A stretch of 64,000 nucleotides of DNA from Candidatus Phytoplasma asteris (GTDB lineage Bacteria > Bacillota_I > Bacilli_A > Acholeplasmatales > Acholeplasmataceae), in contig NZ_CP128414.1 of assembly GCF_038505995.1 (NCBI RefSeq), positions 434,001 to 498,000 on the forward strand, given 5' to 3'. The notes under the pieces are model-generated. The model was not told where the DNA came from, did no database searches, and saw only the letters and a program-made list of their open reading frames with translations. The position numbers and the translations under genes were made by a program. How positions within the stretch are numbered: the first letter of the stretch is position 1; each line of letters starts with the position of its first letter. Below, in pieces: positions 35,686 to 45,961 of the stretch.

Positions 35686-37058
35686 TAAACGACGTAACAA
35701 AAACCCCAAAACTCCAAAGCCAAACCACTCACACAAACCCCACTCCTAACAATTATCAAAAATGGTTAGAAAAAGGAATGCAACAAGGTTTTGAAGCATT
35801 AGAAATTGCAATTCATGAAAGTCAAACTTTTAAACTATCTTTGGATAAAGGCAAAATAGATGCTTGTGTTTGGAGCGATGTTGCTTCTGCAGTTATAAGA
35901 GGTATTTTTGCCAATAAAAAAACTTCTATTGCTTTAGAACAATTAACTGACAGCGCTTTTGATAATGCTTTTGAAACCCTCAAAGAAAATTGCCAAACAA
36001 TTACTTCTAAAGAACCTGCTCTTATTTTTGAAGGATCTTCCAGTTATCCTGAAGTATTGGAAAATAACTTTGATTTTGGGCAAGTTCCATTAGAACAAAA
36101 ACAAAGTTTGTTGTTGCAGTTAGAAAAAACAATGTTGCAAAGTTCCCATTTGCAAGCTACTAATGGCATTATTTACCAAGAAGTTTGTCATAAAAAAACA
36201 TTATTAAATTCCAAAGGGCTCAATTTATCGCACCAAAACAGCTTTGCTTATTTGTATGCTTCTGCGGTTTTTCAAAAAGAAGGCGAAATTGAAAGTTATG
36301 GCAAAAGTATTTTAGCTAAGGATTTTGTAACCTTCAATCCTGTTAAATTAGGTACTGAAATTGTTGAGATGGGCGAAAAAAAATTAGGAGCTAAATCTTT
36401 GGTATCTCAAAAATATCCAGTTGTTTTTTCTAATGAAATGTTTGCAGACCTTTTGGAAAGTTTCAGCGATATTTTTACTGGTACAAGTGCTTATCGCAAC
36501 TTAACTAAATTAAAAGATAAAGTTAATTGTTTAATTGCTTCTGAAAAAGTTAGTATTATTGATGATCCTTTAAACGATGGGGCTTATTTTAAAGAAAAAT
36601 TTGATGATGAAGGAGTAGCTTGCCAAACCAAACCCATTATTACTAAAGGAGTTTTTCAAGGATTTATCCACAACTTAAAAACTGCTCGCATTTTTAAACA
36701 AGCTCCAACTGGAAACGGTTTTGATGGCAGTACTTCTATGATTAATTGTTATTTGGTGCCTGGCAAAAAAAGTTTTTCAGAAATGATTGAACCTATTCAA
36801 AATGGTATTTATATTACTGATTTAGTAGGGATGCATGCAGGAATTAAAACTGTTAGTGGAGATTTTAGCCTACAAGCTAGTGGTTTTAGAATTGAAAAAG
36901 GTAAAGTTACAACTCCTGTTAAAATGATTGTTGTTTCTGGTAATTTTTTTGATATTCTTAAAAATGTAGACACCATTGCTAATGATTTTGAATTTCAAAC
37001 TTCAGGATTTGGTAGTTCTAGCGTTTATGTAGGGGATTTAAATATTGGAGGAAAGTAA
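35682..37058 (+). CDS. pmbA: PmbA/TldE, partner of TldD
   Basis: 458 aa, non-catalytic partner homologous to TldD but lacking HExxxH. Family segments: ALEIAIHESQTFKLSLDKGKID, SFAYLYASAVFQKEG, FSDIFTGTSAYRNLTKLKDKVN, FKQAPTGNGFDGSTSMINCYLVPG and the end SGFGSSSVYVGDLNIGGK. Overlaps tldD by 4 bases. The pair handles modified peptides in other bacteria; substrate here is unknown. Confidence 0.93.
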   Translation: MINDVTKTPKLQSQTTHTNPTPNNYQKWLEKGMQQGFEALEIAIHESQTFKLSLDKGKIDACVWSDVASAVIRGIFANKKTSIALEQLTDSAFDNAFETLKENCQTITSKEPALIFEGSSSYPEVLENNFDFGQVPLEQKQSLLLQLEKTMLQSSHLQATNGIIYQEVCHKKTLLNSKGLNLSHQNSFAYLYASAVFQKEGEIESYGKSILAKDFVTFNPVKLGTEIVEMGEKKLGAKSLVSQKYPVVFSNEMFADLLESFSDIFTGTSAYRNLTKLKDKVNCLIASEKVSIIDDPLNDGAYFKEKFDDEGVACQTKPIITKGVFQGFIHNLKTARIFKQAPTGNGFDGSTSMINCYLVPGKKSFSEMIEPIQNGIYITDLVGMHAGIKTVSGDFSLQASGFRIEKGKVTTPVKMIVVSGNFFDILKNVDTIANDFEFQTSGFGSSSVYVGDLNIGGK

Positions 37059-37172
37059 ATTTTTCTTTGTAAATGATTTTTTGCCCCTTTATTCTTTTGT
37101 AATTTTTATCGAAAAAAATAAATATTAAATAATAATTGAAGTTTTGAAAACTTTTTAATTATGTATAAAAAC

Positions 37173-37203
37173 AAAAAACACCATCTTAAAGATGGTGTTT
37201 TTT
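37173..37203. terminator. Bidirectional terminator between pmbA and lon
   Basis: Perfect AAAAAACACCATCTT/AAGATGGTGTTTTTT with one loop base; ends both converging genes. Confidence 0.9.
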
Positions 37204-37212
37204 ATATCTTAA

Positions 37213-39588
37213 TCAAACAAATACTTGCGAAAAAACATCAGAAATGTTTGATACAGGAATAATATTTAATTTAGTTCTTACTTCTTCAGGAATATCTTCA
37301 ATATCTTTGATATTTTCTTGAGGAATAAAAATAGTGTCAAGACCGCTACGATTAGCAGCAATAGCTTTTTCTTTTAAGCCTCCGATAGCTAAAATATTGC
37401 CTCGTAAAGTAATTTCTCCTGTCATTCCCAAACCTTTTTTAACATATTTTTGCGTAATTGCAGAGAAAAGGGAAGTAGCAATAGTAATTCCAGCTGAAGG
37501 ACCATCTTTAGGAATGGCTGTTTCTGGAAGATGAATGTGAAAATCGTTTTCTGCAAAAATATTGGCATCAATTCCTAAATTTTGACAGTTAGCTTTGATG
37601 AAACTTAAAGCAGTATAAGCACTTTCTTTAAGGACTTCTCCTAATTTACCTGTAAGGACTAATTGTCCTTTACCTTTGTAATAAGTAACTTCTACTGGAA
37701 GCAAATCGCCTCCAAAATAAGTATAGGCAAGTCCGTTAGTGGAGCCTATTTTTTCTTTTTGTTCATCTAAAAGATGTAGGTATTTTTCTTTACCTAAGTA
37801 TTTAGTAACGTTTTGAGGAGTAATAATTACTTGTTCTTTTTTGGTAATTAAACATTCTTTAACTGTTTTTCTAGCTAGTTCTGCAAGGATTCTATCTAAC
37901 TCTCTTACTCCTGCTTCTTTGGTGTAATGTCTAATTAAATAAAGGATAGTATCATTGTCAATAACTAAATTTGTGTCAGTGATTCCGTGATTTTTGAGTT
38001 GTTTTTTTAAAAGATATTTAGAAGCGATGTTAATTTTATCTTTTTCAGTGTAAGAACTTACTTCGATAATTTCCATACGGTCTTTTAAAGCTTCGGGAAC
38101 ATTGTCAAGGTAATTGGCAGTGGTGATAAATAATACTTGGGATAAATCAAATGGTTCGGATAAAAAATGATCCATAAAATTAATATTTTGTTGTGGGTCA
38201 AGGACTTCTAATAAAGCTGATGCAGGATCAAAGTTATAATTGGCTACTAGTTTGTCAATTTCGTCTAATAAAAAGACAGGATTAATTGTTTTGACGTCTC
38301 TAATGCCTGCAAGAATGCGTCCAGGCATAGCTCCAATATAAGTTCTTCTGTGGCCTCTAATTTCTGATTCTTCTTTTAAACCGCCTAAGGATTGTCTGAC
38401 AAATTGGCGTCCTAAAGCTTTGGCAATAGAAGAAGCAAGTGAGGTTTTCCCCACTCCTGGAGGACCTACAAGACATAAAATATTTTGAGGGTTTTTCTTA
38501 GTCATTATTTTGACTGCTGCATATTCTAAAATACGTTCTTTGACTTTTTCAAGTCCGTAATGTTGGTTATTTAAGGTTTTTTCAATGGCAACTAAATCGT
38601 TTTCATCTTGGCTGGTTTTGCCCCAAGGTAATTCCAGTAAAAAATCAAGATAATTTTTAATTACAAAAGATTCTGCCATTAAAGATGATGATGATTGGTA
38701 ACGTGATAATTCTTGTAAAGCTTTTTTTTTGATTTCAGGAGGTAAAGGAGTTTTTTTGATTTTATTGCGCAATTCTGCAATTTCTTCTTCCTTTTTGGCT
38801 TTTTCCCCTAATTCTAGTTGAATCACTTTCATTTTTTCTCTTAAATAAAATTCTTTTTGGTTTTCATCAATACTTTGTTTTACTTTTTCATTGATTTTTT
38901 GTTCTAAATCAAGTCCTATAAGTAAACTTTGGATGTCTTGAAGAATATAAAAAATTCTTTTATTAAGGTGAGCTTCTTTAAGGTATTTATATTTATCTAA
39001 ATCATCGATTTTTAAATTAAAAACAATGATATCAGTGATATTTTCTGTTTCTGGTTCTGTTTTGATGATATCTAAAAAATTATTGGTGTTTTGAACAAGC
39101 AGTTGAAAAGGTTTGTCCATAATTTTTTCTATAACTAGCTTGATTAAGGCTTTTTCTTCTTCAACGTTTCCATAAATGGTGTTGACTTTTTCATATGAGG
39201 CTTTTAAAAAAGGTTCTTTTTGCAAAAATTTATCAATTTTTACTCTTTGTAAAATGCGAAATCTCACTTTAAAATCGCCGTGAGGGATTTTTACTTTGGT
39301 AATTATTTGTGCCAATACACCGTAACGTTGAAGGTTAGTTAGTTTGGGTTTGTTGGGTGATAAATCTTTTTGAGTTAAAAGAATAACAAAAGAATTTGCG
39401 TTAGTTTCTGACTCTTTTAAAGCTTTTAAATAAGAATTGTCTGATACTTCAATACGAAAATCAACATTTGGAATAGGCATTACTTCGCTGATAACTACAA
39501 CTGGAATTTGTTCAGGAATTTCTTGAAAAATATCTTCAAATGCATCCATAGAAAGATCGGATTTTAATTTTTTGTTTTTGGTTTTCAT
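37213..39588 (-). CDS. lon: Lon ATP-dependent protease
   Basis: 791 aa. N-terminal LON substrate domain (VVVISEVMPIPNVDFRIEV), coiled linker, AAA+ with Walker A GPPGVGKTS and Walker B FLLDEIDK, and the Ser-Lys protease: PKDGPSAGITIATS (catalytic Ser) and LKEKAIAANRSG (Lys). All catalytic parts present. Degrades misfolded and regulatory proteins in the cytoplasm. ATG start with AAAGGATG upstream. Trigger factor lies 87 bp upstream on the same strand, so the two may share a transcript. Confidence 0.97.
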   Translation of the reverse strand: MKTKNKKLKSDLSMDAFEDIFQEIPEQIPVVVISEVMPIPNVDFRIEVSDNSYLKALKESETNANSFVILLTQKDLSPNKPKLTNLQRYGVLAQIITKVKIPHGDFKVRFRILQRVKIDKFLQKEPFLKASYEKVNTIYGNVEEEKALIKLVIEKIMDKPFQLLVQNTNNFLDIIKTEPETENITDIIVFNLKIDDLDKYKYLKEAHLNKRIFYILQDIQSLLIGLDLEQKINEKVKQSIDENQKEFYLREKMKVIQLELGEKAKKEEEIAELRNKIKKTPLPPEIKKKALQELSRYQSSSSLMAESFVIKNYLDFLLELPWGKTSQDENDLVAIEKTLNNQHYGLEKVKERILEYAAVKIMTKKNPQNILCLVGPPGVGKTSLASSIAKALGRQFVRQSLGGLKEESEIRGHRRTYIGAMPGRILAGIRDVKTINPVFLLDEIDKLVANYNFDPASALLEVLDPQQNINFMDHFLSEPFDLSQVLFITTANYLDNVPEALKDRMEIIEVSSYTEKDKINIASKYLLKKQLKNHGITDTNLVIDNDTILYLIRHYTKEAGVRELDRILAELARKTVKECLITKKEQVIITPQNVTKYLGKEKYLHLLDEQKEKIGSTNGLAYTYFGGDLLPVEVTYYKGKGQLVLTGKLGEVLKESAYTALSFIKANCQNLGIDANIFAENDFHIHLPETAIPKDGPSAGITIATSLFSAITQKYVKKGLGMTGEITLRGNILAIGGLKEKAIAANRSGLDTIFIPQENIKDIEDIPEEVRTKLNIIPVSNISDVFSQVFV

Positions 39589-39674
39589 ATATTTTCATCC
39601 TTTCGATATTTTTTTAACTTTTAAACTTTTTCATTTTTAAGTTGTGGAGTGATTTTTTGGTGGGGTGATAAATT

Positions 39675-40967
39675 TTATTTAGCAACAACAGCTTTATTAA
39701 TAACAAGTTCTAAGGCTTCACCCATCAAAAGAGAATGTTTTAGGTTTTTTTCAGGAAGGTTTTGTTTGATTTGATTAACTGGAACTTTGTAATGGTTACT
39801 TAAGTTTTGGTATTTTTGTTCGATTTTTTCTTGGGAAATAGTTAGTTTTTCTTGGGCTGCAACTTGTTCCATAATAAGTTGATATTGGATGTTTTTTTGT
39901 GCTTGTTGGCTGAATTCTTTTTCCATTTTTTCATCATCAATACCTAAATATTGTTTGTATTGTTCCAAAGTTAAATTTTGTTGTTTTAATTGTGCTTCAA
40001 ATTCTTTTTGGAGGCGGATTTGTTCTTGGGAAACAATTTCTTGAGGAATTTCTAATTCGGAATTTTTAACTAATTGTTCTATTACTTGTTTTTCAACGTT
40101 TTCTTTGTCTTTGTGTTTTTTTTGAGCTAAAAGAGTTTGTTTAGTGTTGTTTTTTAATTCTTCTACGGTTGAAGCATTGACAAGTTTAAGTGATTTTACC
40201 AAATTATCTGTTAGTTGAGGTATTTTTTTAGTTTTGATTTGGTGTAGAGTTACTTTAAAAACAGCTTTTTGATTAACTAAACTTTTTTGGTGGTAATCGC
40301 TTGGAAAAGTGATATTAATGTCTTTGGTTTGTCCTTGTTTCATCCCTAACATTTGGTCTTCAAAACCAGGTACAAATTGACCAGAGCCAATTTCTAAACT
40401 AAAATCTTTGGCAGTGCCACCTTCAAAAGGTTTGTCATCAACAAAGCCTTCAAAATCAAAAATAGCAATGTCTGTTAATTCCAAAAAGTCGTTTTGGGTT
40501 TTGGATTCCAAAGTTGTTTGTTTTTCTAATAAGGAATTTATTTTTTCTTCCACTTCATAATCTGTTACTTCAAGATCGTCTTTTGTAATTTCTAACCCTA
40601 AATATTTTTTTAAAGTAACTTTAGGTTTAACGATAAATTCCAGTCCGAAAGTAAAATTTTGATTATCTTTAAGTTTTTTTTCGTCTAAATCAATTACTTG
40701 AGGCATTCCCATACTTTCGAAATCTTTTTTTTGTAGGACTTCTTGATATTTGGTTTGCACGATATTTTCTAATGCATCGGAGTATAAATTGTCTTTACCG
40801 AAACGATTTTCAAAAATTTTTCTTGGAACGTGCCCTTTTCTAAAACCTTTAATTTCTACTTTTGGTTTAATTTTTTCATAAGCACTAGCCAGTTGGGTTT
40901 CTAATTCCTTTGAAGAAACTTCAAAAAAATATTGTACTTTTTGATCGTTGATTTTTTTAATTTCCAT
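39675..40967 (-). CDS. tig: Trigger factor chaperone
   Basis: 430 aa. Ribosome-bound chaperone and prolyl isomerase. N-terminal ribosome-docking segment IKGFRKGHVPRKIFENRFG (the GFRxGxxP signature), FKBP-like domain (IAIFDFEGFVDDKPFEGGTAKDFSLEIGSGQFVPGFEDQMLG), and a helical C-terminal cradle. Start ATG with AAGGTATTAAAA upstream. Upstream of lon in the same direction. Confidence 0.96.
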   Translation of the reverse strand: MEIKKINDQKVQYFFEVSSKELETQLASAYEKIKPKVEIKGFRKGHVPRKIFENRFGKDNLYSDALENIVQTKYQEVLQKKDFESMGMPQVIDLDEKKLKDNQNFTFGLEFIVKPKVTLKKYLGLEITKDDLEVTDYEVEEKINSLLEKQTTLESKTQNDFLELTDIAIFDFEGFVDDKPFEGGTAKDFSLEIGSGQFVPGFEDQMLGMKQGQTKDINITFPSDYHQKSLVNQKAVFKVTLHQIKTKKIPQLTDNLVKSLKLVNASTVEELKNNTKQTLLAQKKHKDKENVEKQVIEQLVKNSELEIPQEIVSQEQIRLQKEFEAQLKQQNLTLEQYKQYLGIDDEKMEKEFSQQAQKNIQYQLIMEQVAAQEKLTISQEKIEQKYQNLSNHYKVPVNQIKQNLPEKNLKHSLLMGEALELVINKAVVAK

Positions 40968-41712
40968 TTTTAATACCTTTTTCTTTTTGGTTTGTTGGGG
41001 TTTTTTTTATGTTTTGGGGTGTTATTTATTTTGATTATGAAGCATCAATAAAAACTAAAAAATATTGTTGTTGGGGGGTTATTTGGTTTAATTGGTGCAA
41101 ATAGTTGCAAATAATTATGAGTTTTTTCATTTATATATTGATTATATAAGCAAATTCCAATTAAATTAGTGTTAATTGTTTTTTGGGGAAACAAGTTGGG
41201 TTTTTGCATTTTTGTTTTACAATTTGGCAACTAATTTATAATTAAGTTTTTTTAACTAAATTAAAAGTTGTTTTTTGGGTTCGCGGGTTTATTTAGTTTA
41301 ATTTTTTAGCTTTTTTTAATTCATTTAATCTTTTTTATAAATATTTTGTGGTAGAAAAATAATTGTCATTTATAAATTTTGTAATTGTGTAAATTACTTT
41401 TCTTTCCTACTATTTATTATACCATAATAACTAAATATTTCTTGAAATTATTAGTAATTTTTGCTTTCTGATTAAATGGTTTTTTGGTGAGGTTACAATT
41501 AAAATATTTTTTTGTAGAAGGATAAAATATTTCCTAAAATTGTTTGGTTGGTGTGAGTTTAAAAGTGGTTTTTGTTTTTGCCCATTTTGCAATTTTTTTT
41601 AAATATTAGTTTTTTAAATTGTTAAATTGATTTTAATTAGTCCAATGTTTGGGATGTAGTTAGTTGGGATTTATCTAAATTCAAAGTTTGATTGCATCTT
41701 TAAATTTTGGAT
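40968..41712. other. 745-bp gap between tig and uvrA
   Basis: No gene that I trust. The minus strand holds a 61-codon frame with no ribosome site. Text is T-rich with scattered GGGG runs and one GGTTCGCGGGTTT. It serves as leader of tig on the minus strand; a TATAAT-like box (ATTATTATGG region, about 41420) is possible. Confidence 0.4.
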
Positions 41713-44631
41713 TTATTTTTTTTCGTTAAGAATCTTTTTTAAATATTTACCAGTATAACTTTTTTCATTTTGGCTTACTTGTTCTGGGGTTCCTGTTGCA
41801 ACTACATATCCGCCACAAGCTCCTCCTTCAGGACCTAAATCAATGATATAATCAGCATTTTTAATTACATCTAAATTATGTTCAATTACAACAATAGTAG
41901 CTTTTTGATCTGTCATTTGATGAAGAACTTTAAGCAATTGTCTAACATCTTCTGAATGAAGTCCTGTGGTAGGTTCATCTAAAATATACAAAGCACCTGG
42001 AAAAACTTTTTTGTGTAGTTCGCTTGCTAATTTAACTCGTTGGGCTTCTCCTCCGGATAAAGTTGGCGAGGACTGTCCTAATTTAATGTAGCCGAGCCCT
42101 ACATTTTGTAAAATTTCTAATTGATGTTTAATTTTGGGATGATTTTGGAAAAATAAAACCCCTTCTTCAACACTCATAGCAAGAATATCTGCAATAGTTT
42201 TATCTTTGTATTTGATGCTTAAAGTTTCTTTTTGATAACGAGTTCCTTTACAAGCTTCGCACATAACATAGACATCTGGTAAAAAATGCATAGATATTTT
42301 TTTAACTCCATCGCCACTACAAGCCTCACATCTACCGCCTTTAACGTTAAAAGAAAAACGCCCTTTTTGATAACCTTTCATTTGGGCTTCTTTAGTTTTG
42401 GAGTAAAGTTCTCTAATTTCATCAAAAACACCAGTATAAGTAAGGGGATTACTGCGAGGAGTTTTACCAATTGGGTCTTGTGAAATTTCAACTATTTTTT
42501 TGACTTTGTTAAAATCGTTTACTAAATGACTAAAATCTTTTTGTTGAGTTTTGTTTTTTTTGCTGTATTTTTGTTGTAAACAATCAAGTAAAACATCATT
42601 TACTAAAGTAGATTTTCCCGAACCAGAAACGCCTGTAACTACAATTAATTGTTGCATAGGAAAACAAACATCAATTGATTTAAGATTATTTTTAGAAGCT
42701 TTGGTAACTAAAATATGATCTTTATTGCCTTTTCTTCTAGTTTTGGGAAATGTAATTTGGATTTGTTTAGATAAGTATTTTCCTGTAAGGCTGTTTTTGT
42801 TTTGCATTACTTCTTGGGGTGTGCCAAAAGCTTGTACTTTCCCTCCCAAAATGCCTGCTTGAGGACCAATATCAATTAAATAATCAGAGGCAAGCATTGT
42901 ATCATGATCGTGTTCTACTACAATTAAAGAATTGCCTAAATCTCGCATTTTTTGAAGTGATTTAATTAAAAGATCGTTGTCTTTTTGGTGCAATCCAATG
43001 GAAGGTTCATCAAGGACATAAAGTACTCCTGAAAGTTGGGAGCCAATTTGAGTAGCAAGTCTAATTCTTTGTGCTTCTCCTCCCGAAAGAGTTGCTCCAC
43101 TGCGCGATAAAGAAAGATATCCTAACCCAATTTCTTGTAAAAAAGTAAGACGATTAATAACTTCTTTGAGAGCTAAATTAATAATTTTTGTCTCTTCGTT
43201 GGACAATTCTAAATTTTGGAAAAAAGCAAGGGTTTGTTCAATTGATAAATCAGTTATTTCATAAATATTTTTATTATTAATTTTAAAAAGTAAAGCCCCT
43301 TGATTAAGTCTTTGTCCTTGGCATGTTTTGCATTTTTTTTCCATCATATAATTAAAAATCCATTTTCTGATCCATTCGCTGGTTGTTTCTTCAAAACGTC
43401 TTTTAAGCATAGAAGCTATACCTTCAAAAAAATCATATTTAGGAGTTTTGGTGGTGGTATTTTTGGAAAAACGAGAAAAACGCAAAGGAGGCGTTAAAGG
43501 AATTTGGTCAGGTGAACCATAAAGAATAATATTTAGTTTTTGGGGATCTATTTTTTTTAAAGGAACAGTCATATCAATTTGATAATGATTGCATACAGCT
43601 TTTAATTCTTGTTCTTTGCTAGCAAAATTATTATATTCATTATTACTTTTAAAAATTAAAATTGCACCTTTATTTAATGGTTTTTCATAATCTAGAATCA
43701 TATCGCAATCAATTTCTGCTGTTTTTCCAATCCCTTTACAACTTTGGCAAGCTCCTAAAGGAGTATTAAATGAAAAAAGTCTTGATTCGCGCAAGGGAAT
43801 ATCAAAATTAATGCCTTCTAAATGATAATTGCAATTTAGTTTTAATATTTGATGGTTTTTATTGTTGTTTTCATTCTTATTACTATCATTACTATTTTTA
43901 CTTTGATAATTCATAATAAAAACTTTTCCTTGAGCTAAATTTAGAGCTTGTTCTAAGGCTTCAAAAAGACGAGTTTGATTATCTGAATTAACTTCAAAAC
44001 GATCAATTACTACATAAATATTATGATATTGATTTTTTGATAAAGAAGGAATATCATCCATTAAATAAATAGTATCATTAATCATTACTCTATTAAAACC
44101 ATCTTTGGCAAGAGCTTCTAAGGTTTTTTGATGGGTACCTTTTTTTCTTTCAATTATAGGAGCAAGAATTAATATTAGTTGCTTGGAAAATATTTGATTA
44201 GTTTTAGTAATCATTTGTTCTTTGGTTTGTTTTTCTAAGACAATATTTTTTTCAGGATGAAAAGGAACTGCAATATTGGCATAAATTAATCTTAAATAAT
44301 CATATATTTCTGTAATAGTTCCCACAGTAGAACGAGGATTATTAGAAGTTGTTTTTTGGTCAATACTAATAGAAGGACTCAAACCTTCAATACTATCTAC
44401 ATCAGGTTTTTCAAAACTACCTAAAAATTGTCTAGCATAAGCACTTAATGATTCTACATACCTTCTTTTTCCTTCTTGATATAAAGTATCAAAAGCTAAA
44501 GAAGATTTGCCAGAACCTGATAATCCTGTTATAATAACTAATTTATTTTTGGGAATATCAATATTAATATTTTTTAAATTATTTTGACGAGCTCCGCGAA
44601 CTTTAATAAATTGATGTTTATTGGTTTTCAT
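41713..44631 (-). CDS. uvrA: Excinuclease ABC subunit A
   Basis: 972-aa ABC-type dimer that finds DNA damage and loads UvrB. Two ATP sites: GLSGSGKSSLAFDTLYQ with SGGEAQRIRLATQIGS, and GVSGSGKSTLVNDVLLD with SGGEAQRVKLASELH, each followed by a DEP Walker B (VLDEPSIGLHQKDN, ILDEPTTGLHSEDV). The second zinc finger CEACSGDG...CEACKGTRY is normal; the first reads CNYH...CQSC, i.e. with a His replacing one Cys. ATG start with AAGGAATTAAAATG. Confidence 0.97.
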   Translation of the reverse strand: MKTNKHQFIKVRGARQNNLKNINIDIPKNKLVIITGLSGSGKSSLAFDTLYQEGKRRYVESLSAYARQFLGSFEKPDVDSIEGLSPSISIDQKTTSNNPRSTVGTITEIYDYLRLIYANIAVPFHPEKNIVLEKQTKEQMITKTNQIFSKQLILILAPIIERKKGTHQKTLEALAKDGFNRVMINDTIYLMDDIPSLSKNQYHNIYVVIDRFEVNSDNQTRLFEALEQALNLAQGKVFIMNYQSKNSNDSNKNENNNKNHQILKLNCNYHLEGINFDIPLRESRLFSFNTPLGACQSCKGIGKTAEIDCDMILDYEKPLNKGAILIFKSNNEYNNFASKEQELKAVCNHYQIDMTVPLKKIDPQKLNIILYGSPDQIPLTPPLRFSRFSKNTTTKTPKYDFFEGIASMLKRRFEETTSEWIRKWIFNYMMEKKCKTCQGQRLNQGALLFKINNKNIYEITDLSIEQTLAFFQNLELSNEETKIINLALKEVINRLTFLQEIGLGYLSLSRSGATLSGGEAQRIRLATQIGSQLSGVLYVLDEPSIGLHQKDNDLLIKSLQKMRDLGNSLIVVEHDHDTMLASDYLIDIGPQAGILGGKVQAFGTPQEVMQNKNSLTGKYLSKQIQITFPKTRRKGNKDHILVTKASKNNLKSIDVCFPMQQLIVVTGVSGSGKSTLVNDVLLDCLQQKYSKKNKTQQKDFSHLVNDFNKVKKIVEISQDPIGKTPRSNPLTYTGVFDEIRELYSKTKEAQMKGYQKGRFSFNVKGGRCEACSGDGVKKISMHFLPDVYVMCEACKGTRYQKETLSIKYKDKTIADILAMSVEEGVLFFQNHPKIKHQLEILQNVGLGYIKLGQSSPTLSGGEAQRVKLASELHKKVFPGALYILDEPTTGLHSEDVRQLLKVLHQMTDQKATIVVIEHNLDVIKNADYIIDLGPEGGACGGYVVATGTPEQVSQNEKSYTGKYLKKILNEKK

Positions 44632-44869
44632 TTTAATTCCTTTTTTAATATATTCCTTTATATTTATATCGGCTTATATATATTATTTATAAATAATAAT
44701 TTCTTTGTTAATTATAACAAAAAAGATTAGCAAAAAGTAAGAAAAGATAAGAAAATGATATAAAAGATGAGAAAAGTAATGGAAAATGAGCAAAAAACTT
44801 GCAAAAAAAAGAGTAAAATAAAGGTAAGGGAGTTTTTTATTCCCTGAAAACTAAAAGGAGAGTAAAGGA

Positions 44870-45350
44870 ATGTTTTTTTGGAATCCATTTATTAAAGATA
44901 AAAAAAGTAAATAAACCTGTAGTTGTAATTGCAATTGTATTTTTTGTTATTTGTTTTATATTCACATCAATCGAAGAGTTTCAAAAAAACAAAACACAAA
45001 GTAAAAAAGTAGAAGAGTCAAATGAATAAGCAAAAAAATTAATAGGTAAAATAGATGATGAAATTGAACGCAATAATGAAATGATATCAGGCAGACCGAA
45101 AATGACAAAAAAACAACTTATGCTAGAACAAATTAATTCCCAACAAATATCATTAAAACTAAGATTATCACAAATTAAAAAACCATTAAAAGATTCTGAA
45201 AATGATTTCGAAACTGCAATATCAAATTCAGACGGTAAAAAAGCAAAAGAAATAAAAGAACTTCAAGAAAGATTAATAAAAGAAGTTAATGATATTTTAG
45301 AAGAATTGGAAAAACTTAGAGAAAAAGAGAAATTACTTAATTCAATATAA
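44870..45350 (+). pseudogene. Decayed membrane/coiled-coil gene
   Basis: The ATG at 44870 (AAAGGA upstream) gives MFFWNPFIKDKKSK then stops. One frame away the text continues VNKPVVVIAIVFFVICFIFT (a membrane helix) and IEEFQKNKTQSKKVEESNE, meets a TAA at about 45028, then reads on as a coiled coil (IGKIDDEIERNNEM... to LLNSI, stop 45350). So one frameshift and one nonsense codon broke a membrane-anchored coiled-coil protein of the PMU style. The last part alone (from 45081) could still be made. Confidence 0.6.
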
Positions 45351-45379
45351 CTAATAAATTAAATAAAAAGGAATTGAAA

Positions 45380-45550
45380 ATGCATTTACAACAAAAAAAT
45401 AATAAAAATTTTATAATATTAACAGTAGCATTTACAGTATTAATGTTAGGATTAATTTTAGGTATTTGTTGGGTTTTAAAATCTAAACAAGAACCTGCCA
45501 AAGAAGACACAAGCAAAACAACTACAAGCACAACAGGAAGTAATAACTAA
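45380..45550 (+). CDS. Small single-pass membrane protein, 56 aa
   Basis: ATG at 45380 with AAAAGGAATTG upstream; stop TAA at 45550. Reads MHLQQKNNKNFIILTVAFTV, a membrane helix through LILGICWVL, then a K/E/T/S-rich tail ending STTGSNN. No family. Directly followed by an IS-end remnant. Confidence 0.6.
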   Translation: MHLQQKNNKNFIILTVAFTVLMLGLILGICWVLKSKQEPAKEDTSKTTTSTTGSNN

Positions 45551-45551
45551 C

Positions 45552-45577
45552 TGTTTCATTTATTTAGACAACTTAAT
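45552..45577 (+). repeat. Remnant of the IS/PMU terminal motif, copy 2
   Basis: TGTTTC then ATTTATTTAGACAACTTAAT; 24 bases match 22422-22445 and the TGTT...TTTAGACA layout matches the PMU ends at 15463 and 59506. Confidence 0.7.
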
Positions 45578-45601
45578 TCTAAATTTGAATTTGAATACTA
45601 T

Positions 45602-45955
45602 ATGGCAAATGCACCTTTAGATATTAAAAATAAAATGGATGACATAAAACAAGAAATCGAAAGAAAAGGAATTGAACCAACCCAAGAAGACGGTTTAAAC
45701 TTCGTGAAACACATAATGCAATCTTTTTTACTACCTAAACTAAAAAATAAATTATCACCAAAAGCATATAACGAATATAAACAACAGATTAATGAAGCAT
45801 TAGAACGCATTAAAGCTGCAACTTTTCAAAACCAACAATTACCAGAAATGATTAAAATAGATGGTGGAATTAAACACAATAACGACTTAATTAACAACAT
45901 AGATAAAGATAAATCATTCATTGATAAAGGAAAAAATGAATCAGAAAATAACTAA
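45602..45955 (+). CDS. Helical accessory protein, 117 aa
   Basis: ATG at 45602 begins MANAPLDIKNKMDDIKQEIE, soluble, helical, charged; no membrane segment and no ribosome site that stands out. No family recognised. Sits right after the terminal-motif remnant, so it is likely imported DNA. The gap to the next frame is only 6 bases. Confidence 0.5.
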   Translation: MANAPLDIKNKMDDIKQEIERKGIEPTQEDGLNFVKHIMQSFLLPKLKNKLSPKAYNEYKQQINEALERIKAATFQNQQLPEMIKIDGGIKHNNDLINNIDKDKSFIDKGKNESENN

Positions 45956-45961
45956 ACAAGC

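Noticed and set aside
41045-41230. 61-codon minus-strand frame between tig and uvrA
   Set aside because: No ribosome site, no domain look, Asn/Pro/Thr-rich; treated as chance.
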